This document shows positions 1 to 6,711 of a stretch of 64,000 nucleotides of DNA, in pieces. Under the pieces are notes generated by a model. It was not told the DNA's origin, ran no database searches, and saw only the letters and a program-made list of their open reading frames with translations. Source of the DNA: Gemmatimonas sp. (GTDB taxonomy: Bacteria > Gemmatimonadota > Gemmatimonadetes > Gemmatimonadales > Gemmatimonadaceae). Made by a program: the position numbers and the translations under genes. The stretch covers positions 1 through 64,000 of the forward strand of contig NZ_JAJTHI010000015.1 in assembly GCF_021298855.1 (NCBI RefSeq). Reading direction: 5' to 3'. Every line of letters starts with the position of its first letter. Positions within the stretch are counted from its first letter, which is position 1.

Positions 1-1387
1 CCGGCTCTGACCCCGGCTCTGACCCCAGCTCTGACCCCAGCTCTGACCCCGGGAAGGTTGGGGTGGCCCAGGCGCGGGCGGCGGCGGCGTGTGCCGGCAG
101 TCCCTCGGCGTCGGCCAAGCGCCCCACATCGTCGCTCAGCAAGGCGGCCGCCCCGGGGGTCACTTCCTGCCACGTGGTCCAGCGCACGAAGTCGAGGGTG
201 CTGAGCCCCGAGTAGCTGCGCCCCGCCCCGGCGGTGGGGAGGACGTGGTTGGCCCCCGTCATGTAGTCGCCGTAGGCCACACTGCTCGACGCGCCCAGGA
301 AGATCGTGCCGGCGCTGCGCAGCGCCGCGAGCGTGGCGTCGCGCACCTCGTCGCGCACCAGCAGCAAGAGGTGTTCGGCGGCCCACACATTGGTGAAGGC
401 AATGGCGTCGTCCAGCTGCGGTATCGTGACGATCGCGCCCCGCTCACGCAGCGACTGTTCGATCACTGCGGCGCGCGGCGCCACCGCGATCTGCCCTGCC
501 AGCGCCTCACGCACGTGCACCGCCAGCGCATCCACATCCTCGCCAGCCAACACCGCGATCACGGCGGCGTCGGGATCGTGCTCGGCCTGCGCCAGCATCT
601 CGCGCGCAATGGCCACGGCATCGGCCGAGGCGTCGGCGAGCACGAGCAGCTCGCTCGGGCCGGCGGGCGCATCGATGGCCACGCGGTGCACAAGCTGCAG
701 CTTGGCCTCGGCCACGTAGGCGTTGCCGGGCCCCATGATGCGATCGACGCGCGGCACACTCGCCGTACCCAGCGCCATGGCGGCAATGGCACCGGCACCA
801 CCAACGGCGAACACCCGGTCCACGTTGGCCAGCGCGGCGGCGGCCAGCACCACCGGCGACGGCATGCCGTCGGGCCCCGGAGGCGAACACACGATCACGT
901 CCTGCACCCCCGCCACCCGCGCGGGAATGGCGCCCATGAGCAGCGAACTCGGATAGGCGGCGCGTCCGCCCGGCGCATAGATCCCCACCCGTTGCAGCGG
1001 GTCCGGCCGGCGCCCGACCGTGATGCCGGGTTCGGGGGAGCAGACGGTTTCCACGGGGCGAAACGCCGCGTGCACGGCGGCGATGTTCCGTGCGGCACGC
1101 TCGAGGGACACACGCAACGCGGGGTCGAGTGAGGCGAGCGCGGCGTCCCAGGCGCTGCGCGGTACCTCGAGGGAGGTGAGCGTCACGCGGTCGAAGTCGC
1201 GGGCGAACTGGAACAGCGCGTCGTCACCACGCTCGCGTACCTGGGCGATGAGGGCGGCGGAGCGCTCGCGCACGGTGCCGTCGGTCGTGGACGAGCGGTC
1301 CACGATGGCACGACGCGTGGGGGCATCGAGTGACGCCAGGGCCCCGAACGCCCGCAACGGCACGGAGGCTTCCAACGACGTGCTCAC
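1..1387 (-). CDS. hisD: Histidinol dehydrogenase HisD (3' end outside window)
   Basis: Catalyses the last two steps of histidine synthesis, NAD-dependent oxidation of L-histidinol to histidine. The GTG start (1387-1385) overlaps the hisG stop as GTGA, so the two genes are translationally coupled. All expected active-site elements are readable: the Q and H zinc ligands in LAQAEHDP, the catalytic E-H pair in NVWAAEHLLL, the D and H of GDYMTGANH, and the C-terminal zinc His in AEGLPAH. The frame stays open through the left edge after about 462 codons, whereas the family normally ends shortly after AEGLPAH. The surplus tail is proline/threonine-rich and then becomes a 12-bp tandem repeat encoding GSEL/GSEP units. 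No stop lies in the window. Confidence 0.95.
   Translation of the reverse strand, partial: MSTSLEASVPLRAFGALASLDAPTRRAIVDRSSTTDGTVRERSAALIAQVRERGDDALFQFARDFDRVTLTSLEVPRSAWDAALASLDPALRVSLERAARNIAAVHAAFRPVETVCSPEPGITVGRRPDPLQRVGIYAPGGRAAYPSSLLMGAIPARVAGVQDVIVCSPPGPDGMPSPVVLAAAALANVDRVFAVGGAGAIAAMALGTASVPRVDRIMGPGNAYVAEAKLQLVHRVAIDAPAGPSELLVLADASADAVAIAREMLAQAEHDPDAAVIAVLAGEDVDALAVHVREALAGQIAVAPRAAVIEQSLRERGAIVTIPQLDDAIAFTNVWAAEHLLLLVRDEVRDATLAALRSAGTIFLGASSSVAYGDYMTGANHVLPTAGAGRSYSGLSTLDFVRWTTWQEVTPGAAALLSDDVGRLADAEGLPAHAAAARAWATPTFPGSELGSELGSEPGSEP
5..52. repeat. 12-bp tandem repeat at the 3' end of hisD
   Basis: Four consecutive 12-bp units of the form CTCTGACCCCRG are visible. Read on the minus strand in the hisD frame they encode repeated Gly-Ser-Glu-Leu/Pro. 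The array continues to the window edge, so the copy number is unknown. It lies beyond the conserved end of HisD. Confidence 0.8.
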
Positions 1388-2262
1388 GGCACGAGCCTCT
1401 CGATGCGCGTGACCAGAATGCCCTCGCCGCCAAGGGCCCGCAGCTGCGAGATGGTGCGATAGATGGTTGCGGCGCTCACGACGGCGTGCACGGCCACGTA
1501 TTGCGAGGATTCGGCAATTTCGATGACCGTAGGGCCGTTGAGGCCCGGCAGCACCTCCCGCACCTGATGGAGCGCGGCGCGCGGGACGTTGGCCATGAGG
1601 TAGCGCTGCCCGCGCGCCCGGATGACCGACGCCAGCGCGGTCACGAGGTCGTCGAGTTCCTGCCGGCGGTCGGCGGCGCCGTGGCGCGGCCCCCCCTCCG
1701 CGGTGATGAGGTGTGCGCTCGAGCGCAGAACGGTTTCGATCTCGCGCAAGCCATTCACGCGCAGGGTGCTGCCGGTGGAGGTGAGATCCACGACCACATC
1801 GGCGATGCCCAGGTGCGGCGCGATTTCGGCAGCTCCCGACACCGGGACCACATCTACCGGCCGGCCGGCCTGCTCGAAGAAGCGGCGGGTGATGTTGGGA
1901 AAGACGGTGGCCACGCGCATGCGCTGCCCATCCTTTCCGATATCGGCCACCGCGCGAATACCCGAGTCCTCCCGCGCGGCCACCACGAGGCGGCACCGGC
2001 CGAAGCCGAGGTCGAGGTGGGAGGTGAGGGGGCGTCCCGATTCGTTCACCAGGTCCCAGCCGGTCACGCCCACGTCGGCGGCGCCGTCGGCCACGAACTC
2101 GGGGATGTCCTGAGCGCGCACGAAGATGGCCTCGAACTCCCCGCCGAGGGAAGCGGTGAGGGCGCGCTCGCCGGACGAGCGGACTTCGAGTCCGGCGTCG
2201 TTGAAGAGTTCGCGGGTGTCTTCGGAGAGGCGCCCCTTGTTGGGGAGGGCGATACGGAGCAT
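1384..2262 (-). CDS. hisG: ATP phosphoribosyltransferase HisG, long form
   Basis: First committed enzyme of histidine synthesis, condensing ATP and PRPP. The start is the ATG at 2262, giving MLRIALPNKGR, which is the family N terminus; a longer upstream reading would run back towards the terminator. The PRPP-binding segment is visible around LTSTGSTLRVNGL. At 292 residues it is the long, hexameric form with the C-terminal ACT-like regulatory domain (last ~75 residues), so feedback inhibition by histidine is expected. It follows a leader peptide and attenuator and overlaps hisD by 4 bases. Confidence 0.96.
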   Translation of the reverse strand: MLRIALPNKGRLSEDTRELFNDAGLEVRSSGERALTASLGGEFEAIFVRAQDIPEFVADGAADVGVTGWDLVNESGRPLTSHLDLGFGRCRLVVAAREDSGIRAVADIGKDGQRMRVATVFPNITRRFFEQAGRPVDVVPVSGAAEIAPHLGIADVVVDLTSTGSTLRVNGLREIETVLRSSAHLITAEGGPRHGAADRRQELDDLVTALASVIRARGQRYLMANVPRAALHQVREVLPGLNGPTVIEIAESSQYVAVHAVVSAATIYRTISQLRALGGEGILVTRIERLVP

Positions 2263-2311
2263 CGGGTGTTCTAGTAGAGAGAAAACGGAACAGGACGTCC
2301 CGGCGGGCAAC

Positions 2312-2340
2312 AAAAAAGGCCCGTCCGGTAGGGACGGGCC
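2312..2340 (-). terminator. his attenuator terminator hairpin
   Basis: On the minus strand a perfect 9-bp GC-rich stem (2332-2340 with 2318-2326, 5-nt loop) is followed directly by six T (2312-2317). It lies between the leader peptide stop and the hisG start, so it ends transcription before hisG unless disrupted. Confidence 0.9.
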
Positions 2341-2405
2341 GCAGGTCGCCGTGCGCGGGGACGCGGAGTGCTTACCCCATCACGCACGAAGCGCCCCGAC
2401 CCGTC
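2318..2405 (-). promoter_or_regulatory. Transcription attenuator of the his operon (alternative pairings)
   Basis: Directly after the His codons the leader RNA carries CCCGAC-GG-GTCGGG (2395-2408 region), a self-pairing 1:2 hairpin. Its downstream half, GACGGGUC (2398-2405), can instead pair over 8 bp (one G-U) with GGCCCGUC of the terminator's promoter-proximal arm, forming an antiterminator. A ribosome stalled on His codons would cover segment 1 and favour the antiterminator. The pairings are seen in the sequence; the mechanism is inferred from the enterobacterial his and trp leaders. Confidence 0.8.
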
Positions 2406-2455
2406 GGGCCGTGGCTGTGGTGCGCATGATGGTGGGCGGTGCGGACGGCAGGCAT
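2372..2455 (-). CDS. hisL: his operon leader peptide HisL
   Basis: A 27-residue frame starting at ATG 2455 and ending at TAA 2372. Residues 8-15 are HHHAHHSH, six histidines in eight residues. It ends 31 bases before the terminator hairpin that precedes hisG. Enterobacterial HisL has seven consecutive His; here the run is interrupted by Ala and Ser. It acts as the sensor of charged His-tRNA in attenuation. No clear Shine-Dalgarno precedes it, and the predicted transcript start lies only a few bases upstream, so translation may be nearly leaderless. Confidence 0.85.
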   Translation of the reverse strand: MPAVRTAHHHAHHSHGPTGRGASCVMG

Positions 2456-2464
2456 AGTCGTGAG

Positions 2465-2493
2465 ACGGTAGCAGGCTCGAGGGATGGCGTCAA
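2465..2493 (-). promoter_or_regulatory. Predicted sigma-70-type promoter of the his operon
   Basis: On the minus strand TTGACG (2493-2488) and TACCGT (2470-2465) are separated by exactly 17 bp. The -35 is near consensus and the -10 is weak. The expected start would fall about 3-5 bases before the HisL ATG. Confidence 0.5.
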
Positions 2494-2531
2494 GTCTGGC
2501 CTTCCCTGACCGGCCCCTTGGCGCTGGTCGC

Positions 2532-2553
2532 CTTTGTGAATAAGTTCACAAAG
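2532..2553. promoter_or_regulatory. CRP/FNR-family operator palindrome
   Basis: A perfect 9-bp inverted repeat with a 4-bp centre, containing TGTGA-N6-TCACA, the core consensus of CRP-family sites. It lies about 80 bp upstream of the plastocyanin-like gene and on the promoter side of the divergent his operon, so it could serve either. Identity of the regulator is inference. Confidence 0.65.
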
Positions 2554-2554
2554 T

Positions 2555-2592
2555 CTGCAGGGCCCTGCAGGCACAGGCCATCCGGTGGCCTG
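2555..2592. repeat. Two further palindromes in the his/plastocyanin intergenic region
   Basis: CTGCAGGGCCCTGCAG (2555-2570) is a perfect 16-bp palindrome. It is followed at once by a 7-bp stem with 5-nt loop (CAGGCCA at 2574-2580, TGGCCTG at 2586-2592). With the CRP-like site this makes three adjacent inverted repeats in 60 bp. Function unknown. Confidence 0.6.
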
Positions 2593-2635
2593 AAAAATAG
2601 GAAATTTCCGATATAGGCTCTGGAGGCCTACACAC

Positions 2636-3136
2636 ATGCGGTTTCTCGGCTTTGCGGTGGTGACGGGCGCGGCGATCCTGCTCGGCGCGTGCGGCGGTGG
2701 TGACAAGGCGGCGACGGATTCGGCGGCGGCTCCGGCGGCCGACACGGCGGCGGCAGCGGCTCCGGCGGCTCCGGCGGCGGGCGCGATGGCCCCGATCACG
2801 GGCACGACGCACACGGTGAACATGGTGGGTGACGGTCAGGGCTACCGCTTCGAGCCGGCCGAAATCACGATCGCCGCGGGCGACGGCATCAAGTTCGTCA
2901 TGGTCTCGGGCGGCCCGCACAACGTGGCCTTCGATCCCGCCACGCTGTCGCCGGAAGCGAAGACGGCCCTCACGGCGAACATGCCGGAGCAGGCTGGTGA
3001 GCTCTCGGGCAAGATGCTCCTGAACGCGAACGAAGAGTACACGGTCTCGTTCGCCGGCGTTCCGGCTGGTACGTACGACTACCACTGCACGCCGCACCTC
3101 GCGATGAACATGAAGGGCAAGATCACCATCAAGTAA
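2636..3136 (+). CDS. Plastocyanin/azurin-like blue copper lipoprotein
   Basis: A 166-residue exported lipoprotein. The signal peptide ends in LLGAC with the lipidated Cys at 19. An Ala/Pro-rich linker (about 28-52) tethers a C-terminal cupredoxin domain (about 55-166). Type 1 copper ligands are readable: H95 in GGPHNVAF, C151, H154 and M159, with the C-x2-H-x4-M spacing of plastocyanin. It probably carries electrons at the periplasmic face. TGGAGG (2621-2626) is a well-placed ribosome binding site. A CRP-type palindrome upstream suggests control by carbon or oxygen status, which is inferred. Confidence 0.9.
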   Translation: MRFLGFAVVTGAAILLGACGGGDKAATDSAAAPAADTAAAAAPAAPAAGAMAPITGTTHTVNMVGDGQGYRFEPAEITIAAGDGIKFVMVSGGPHNVAFDPATLSPEAKTALTANMPEQAGELSGKMLLNANEEYTVSFAGVPAGTYDYHCTPHLAMNMKGKITIK

Positions 3137-3167
3137 GCTTCGGCTCACGCGATGTGATGGGCAGGAC

Positions 3168-3207
3168 CACGGGGGCTGGCGCGATGCGCCGGCCCCCGTG
3201 TTCGTTA
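3168..3207 (+). terminator. Terminator-like hairpin after the copper protein gene
   Basis: A 15-bp stem (3168-3182 with 3186-3200, one G-T) with a 3-nt loop, followed by TTCGTT. A strong hairpin, though the T tract is short. Confidence 0.65.
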
Positions 3208-3215
3208 CGGGCACC

Positions 3216-4964
3216 ATGACTTCCTCCCGCGCCCGTTGGCTGGCCGCACGCACACGGAACGCGGCGCGCCATGGCCTCGTCATTGCCGGCACCGGCGCCC
3301 TCGTGATGATCGCAGCGCTGCTGACCTTCGTGCTGCTGCCACGCCAGGCCGATCGCGCGCTGTCCACCGCCATCGCCGCGCTGCCGCCGGCGCGTGACAC
3401 GGTGCAGCTGCGCGCGCAGCGGGTGCGTGCCGATGCCGCGCGGGCCCGGGCCGAAGGGCAGCGCACCGCCGCCCGCAAGGCGCTGGCCGACTCGTTGCCC
3501 GGGAGCAGCGGCACCGCCGACTCGCTCTTCACCACCGCCATGCTGCCCGTCCTCGCGCGCGACACGGCGCTGCGCGCCTTCGCGGCGCAACTGGCGCGCG
3601 CACGGCAGACGCCGCTCATGGAGAGCTACCGGGCGCTCAGCGAGTCGCCCGTCATGCAGCGCGATTCCGTGCGCCGCGCCGCGGCCAGCCGGCTGCGCGA
3701 TTCGCTCGACGTGCTGTACGATGAGCGCGAAGCCTTGGCCGCGTTGCGCGGCCCCGACGCCCGCTACGCCGCGCTCACCATGCGCCTCACCGAGGTGGGT
3801 GACCAGCTCGTGGCGCTCGCCGACCGCACCCTGCGGGCACAGGCCCAGCTGCCCGAGCCCGCCTCTACCGTGCCCGTGGACGCCGCGCGCCCCGATTCGC
3901 TGCTCGACGCGGCCGTGCGCCTCGCCACGGACTCCGTGGTGGCGCTCGACACGCTGCTGGCGGCGGCGCAGCGATTCAATGCCATCCTCGATGCCCAGCG
4001 GGCGGCGCTGCGTGCGCGCATGCAGTTGTCCGTGCCACCGGTCGCGATGCTGCTTGCCTCGCTGGTGCTGGGACTCAGTGGGGGCTTTTCCGTGGCCGTG
4101 TGGCGCGAGATGCGACTCCCCATGGTGGGGGACGCGCAGGAGCTCGAGGCACTCACCCGCTCGCGGGTGATCGTGCACCAGGGCGACGCCGCCGCGCCCG
4201 GAGAGTCGGGGGGCGCGTGGCGCATGGGCGCACGACGGCTCCCTCGCTTCGCCCGCCGCGCGCGGCCGCCGGAGGCGCCGGTGCCGGTGCTCACGCCGGC
4301 CGGCGATGCGTGGCCGTTGCTCCATCTCACCCTCTCGCACGTGGGAGACGTTTCGCGCGAGGTGCAGGTGCTCGCGGACCATCCGGTGGTGGCAGGCGCG
4401 GTCGGGCTCAACCTGGCGTCGGTGGCAGCGCGCGAGTCGCGCGCCACGGCACTGGTGGACGCCGCGCAACGCGCCGGCGCGCTGGTGCCGCTGCTCCCCA
4501 CCAGCGCCCTGGTGCGCAGCGACGGCGAGCGGTCGACCCATGGCGGCGGCGCCACGGGGGCGTTCGGTGCGGACACGTCATGGGAGGAGGCGTGGGACGC
4601 GTCGCGGGCCCTCCCGCTGGGGCGTGACGCGAGCGTGACGCTGGTGCTGCCGCGTCGGGCCCGCGCCGACGCCGGTGCCCGTGCGCGCGCGGGGGGCCCG
4701 GAGCACCCGGCCACCGCCGACACTCCCACGCGGCTCGAGCCGCTGCTGCGCCACTTCGACTTCACGGTGTACGTGAGCGACCTGTCCCGTGCGCCGGCCG
4801 TCCCTGCTCACTGCGATCTGGTGCTCTGCGCAAGGCTGGGAGAAACGCCGCTGGCCTGGGTGGCCCGCACCGTCAGGGCGGCCGAGGAGCAGGGGCGCCG
4901 CATTCGCGCCGTCGTGCTCTGGGCTACCGATGTGCCGCTGGCCGGCTCGCGCGCCTCCGGCTAG
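3216..4964 (+). CDS. Membrane protein resembling Wzz/BY-kinase with a degenerate nucleotide-binding domain
   Basis: About 582 residues from the ATG at 3216 (an upstream in-frame GTG falls inside the terminator hairpin). One membrane segment lies near residues 22-44. A long, charged, Ala/Arg-rich helical stretch follows (about 50-265, probable periplasmic coiled coil), then a second membrane segment (about 272-292, VPPVAMLLASLVLGLSGG), then a cytoplasmic domain. This is the layout of polysaccharide chain-length regulators fused to BY-kinases. The C-terminal domain keeps the family rhythm (GLNLASVAA, then DLVLCARLGETP), but I see no Walker A motif and no Tyr cluster. Inference: a structural, non-catalytic relative. 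Confidence 0.55.
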   Translation: MTSSRARWLAARTRNAARHGLVIAGTGALVMIAALLTFVLLPRQADRALSTAIAALPPARDTVQLRAQRVRADAARARAEGQRTAARKALADSLPGSSGTADSLFTTAMLPVLARDTALRAFAAQLARARQTPLMESYRALSESPVMQRDSVRRAAASRLRDSLDVLYDEREALAALRGPDARYAALTMRLTEVGDQLVALADRTLRAQAQLPEPASTVPVDAARPDSLLDAAVRLATDSVVALDTLLAAAQRFNAILDAQRAALRARMQLSVPPVAMLLASLVLGLSGGFSVAVWREMRLPMVGDAQELEALTRSRVIVHQGDAAAPGESGGAWRMGARRLPRFARRARPPEAPVPVLTPAGDAWPLLHLTLSHVGDVSREVQVLADHPVVAGAVGLNLASVAARESRATALVDAAQRAGALVPLLPTSALVRSDGERSTHGGGATGAFGADTSWEEAWDASRALPLGRDASVTLVLPRRARADAGARARAGGPEHPATADTPTRLEPLLRHFDFTVYVSDLSRAPAVPAHCDLVLCARLGETPLAWVARTVRAAEEQGRRIRAVVLWATDVPLAGSRASG

Positions 4965-4974
4965 TCTCCGCTGC

Positions 4975-5409
4975 ATGTGGGCAGATACGCTGTTGACCCT
5001 CGAGCAGGGACATCTCCTGCGCCTGGGCGTGTGGGCCGCGCTCAGCATGCTCGGTGGCACCGCGCTGCTGGCGCTGCTGACCGTGCGACGCATGACGGCG
5101 CCGCTGGTGCGGCACTTCGCCATTCAGACGCTGGCCTGGGGGGCCGTCAACGCCCTCATTGCCCTCTGGGCGTGGCGTGGTCTGGCCATGCGCGACTTCG
5201 CCGGCACGCAGAAGCTGCTCAACATCCTGTGGCTCAATACCGGCCTCGATATCGGCTACGCCGCCGTGGGGCTCACGCTGATCATCGTCGGCTGGCGATG
5301 GGAGCGACGGCTCGGCGCCGTGGGGGCCGGCATCGGCGTCGTGCTGCAGGGACTCGCGCTCGCCGTGCTCGACTACCGCCTCATCGTCCTCATCGGCCCG
5401 TTGCGCTGA
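4975..5409 (+). CDS. Small four-helix membrane protein, unknown function
   Basis: 144 residues from ATG 4975, 10 bases after the previous gene. Hydrophobic segments lie near residues 17-37, 51-70, 85-105 and 112-140, separated by short basic loops (VRRMTAPLVRHF, RWERR). There are no catalytic motifs. It is probably cotranscribed with the Wzz-like gene upstream. I do not recognise a function. Confidence 0.75.
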   Translation: MWADTLLTLEQGHLLRLGVWAALSMLGGTALLALLTVRRMTAPLVRHFAIQTLAWGAVNALIALWAWRGLAMRDFAGTQKLLNILWLNTGLDIGYAAVGLTLIIVGWRWERRLGAVGAGIGVVLQGLALAVLDYRLIVLIGPLR

Positions 5410-5503
5410 CGCCCACGCTGACGCCCACGCTGGCGCCGACCCCGGCGCGGCCCGTCGGCCGCTGCTTCCGTCACCGACGTCTCGTCTCGTTTCCCCTGGC
5501 CTC

Positions 5504-6013
5504 ATGGAACCTGTCATCCCCGACCTGCGCGCCGTTCCGCGCGCCGACGCGTACGCCCGCCTGCTGGAAATGCAGGCCCTGCTCCTGCACGACAGCACCG
5601 ATGCCATTGCCGGCATGGCAACGCTGAGCGCCATGCTGCACCACGCCTTCGGCCATTTGTGGACCGGGTTCTATCGGGTCGTGGAGCGGGACCGATTGCT
5701 GCGGGTGGGGCCGTATCAGGGATCACTCGGCTGTCAGGACATCGCCTTCGGGCGCGGTGTCTGCGGCACGGCCGCGGCGGAACGCCGCACGGTGGTGGTG
5801 CCCGACGTGCACGCGTTTCCGGGACACATCGCCTGCGATGCCCGCTCGCAGAGCGAAATCGTGGTTCCGGTGTACGACGCCGCGGGTGCCCTCATGGCCG
5901 TGCTCGACATCGACTCGCCCGTGCTCGACGCCTTCGGCGATGACGACGTGGCCGGCCTCGAACGGTTGGTGGCTTGGTTCACCCGCACGACGTATGTTCC
6001 CGTCCCTGCCTGA
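5504..6013 (+). CDS. msrC: Free methionine-(R)-sulfoxide reductase (GAF-domain fRMsr)
   Basis: 169-residue single GAF domain. The three cysteines that define active fRMsr are present at 77, 87 and 111 with the same spacing as the E. coli protein (+10, +24), in the contexts LGCQDI, GRGVCGTA and HIACDARSQSEIVVP. It reduces free L-methionine-(R)-sulfoxide in the cytoplasm, with thioredoxin as the usual reductant. It is followed after 42 bases by the HD hydrolase gene. Confidence 0.92.
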   Translation: MEPVIPDLRAVPRADAYARLLEMQALLLHDSTDAIAGMATLSAMLHHAFGHLWTGFYRVVERDRLLRVGPYQGSLGCQDIAFGRGVCGTAAAERRTVVVPDVHAFPGHIACDARSQSEIVVPVYDAAGALMAVLDIDSPVLDAFGDDDVAGLERLVAWFTRTTYVPVPA

Positions 6014-6055
6014 CGCGCCCCGTCAGATCCGCCATCGCCCGTCGCCCCGCCGTTC

Positions 6056-6661
6056 ATGCCTGGTATGACTGGATACTCCGATCGGATCAACCACGCCTTC
6101 GCCTTCGCGGCGAAGCATCACGACCAGCAGGTGCGCAAGGGCACACGCCTGCCGTACCTCACGCACCCGGCCAATGTGGCGATGATTCTCACCCGCTACG
6201 GCTGCAGCGAGGACACGGTGGTGGCGGGGATCCTGCACGACGTGGTGGAGGACTGCGTGCGCGACAGCATGACGCGCGAGATGCTCGAGGAGCGGATCGG
6301 TCACAAGTTCGGCCACAGCGTTCTCGCCACCGTCCTCATGGTGACCCACCGCAAGGTGGACGACGATGGCATCGAGCTGTCGTCGGAAGACAAGAAGGAA
6401 GACTACCTCGCCCGTCTGTCGCTGGCGAACGAGGACGCCCTGTGGGTGTGCGCCGCGGACAAGGTGCACAACGCCAACAGCATTCTCTCCGACCTGCGGC
6501 GCACCGCCTTCCCCGAAACGGTGTGGGGGCGCTTCAGCGTGGGCCGCGACGGCACGGTGCGATGGTACCGCCGCGTGGCCAACCGGCTGCGCGAGGTCGG
6601 GTTCAACGCCCCCATCGTCGATGAACTCGACGCCGCGGCGTCGGCGCTCGAGCAGGTGTAG
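6056..6661 (+). CDS. HD-domain hydrolase, stand-alone small alarmone hydrolase (Mesh1/SpoT-like)
   Basis: 201 residues. It shows the HD phosphohydrolase metal site: H37 (THPANVA), H61-D62 with E65-D66 (GILHDVVED), and D135 in AADKVHNANS, matching the KLADRxxN element of SpoT-like hydrolases. No synthetase, TGS or ACT domain is attached. Known members remove the 3' pyrophosphate of (p)ppGpp with Mn2+. A nearby start at 6065 is possible. The alarmone role is inferred from family membership. Confidence 0.8.
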   Translation: MPGMTGYSDRINHAFAFAAKHHDQQVRKGTRLPYLTHPANVAMILTRYGCSEDTVVAGILHDVVEDCVRDSMTREMLEERIGHKFGHSVLATVLMVTHRKVDDDGIELSSEDKKEDYLARLSLANEDALWVCAADKVHNANSILSDLRRTAFPETVWGRFSVGRDGTVRWYRRVANRLREVGFNAPIVDELDAAASALEQV

Positions 6662-6711
6662 CTGCCCCGGCTGTCGTCATTTCCCCACCACCATCTCCGG
6701 CCCTGTCGCCC

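Noticed and set aside
2612-2617. TATAGG as the -10 box of the copper protein gene
   Set aside because: The implied start site would fall on the ribosome binding site, and no -35 is seen at proper distance.
2380-2823. 147-codon minus-strand frame upstream of hisG
   Set aside because: Antisense to the copper protein and out of frame with the His-rich leader peptide, which explains the region much better.
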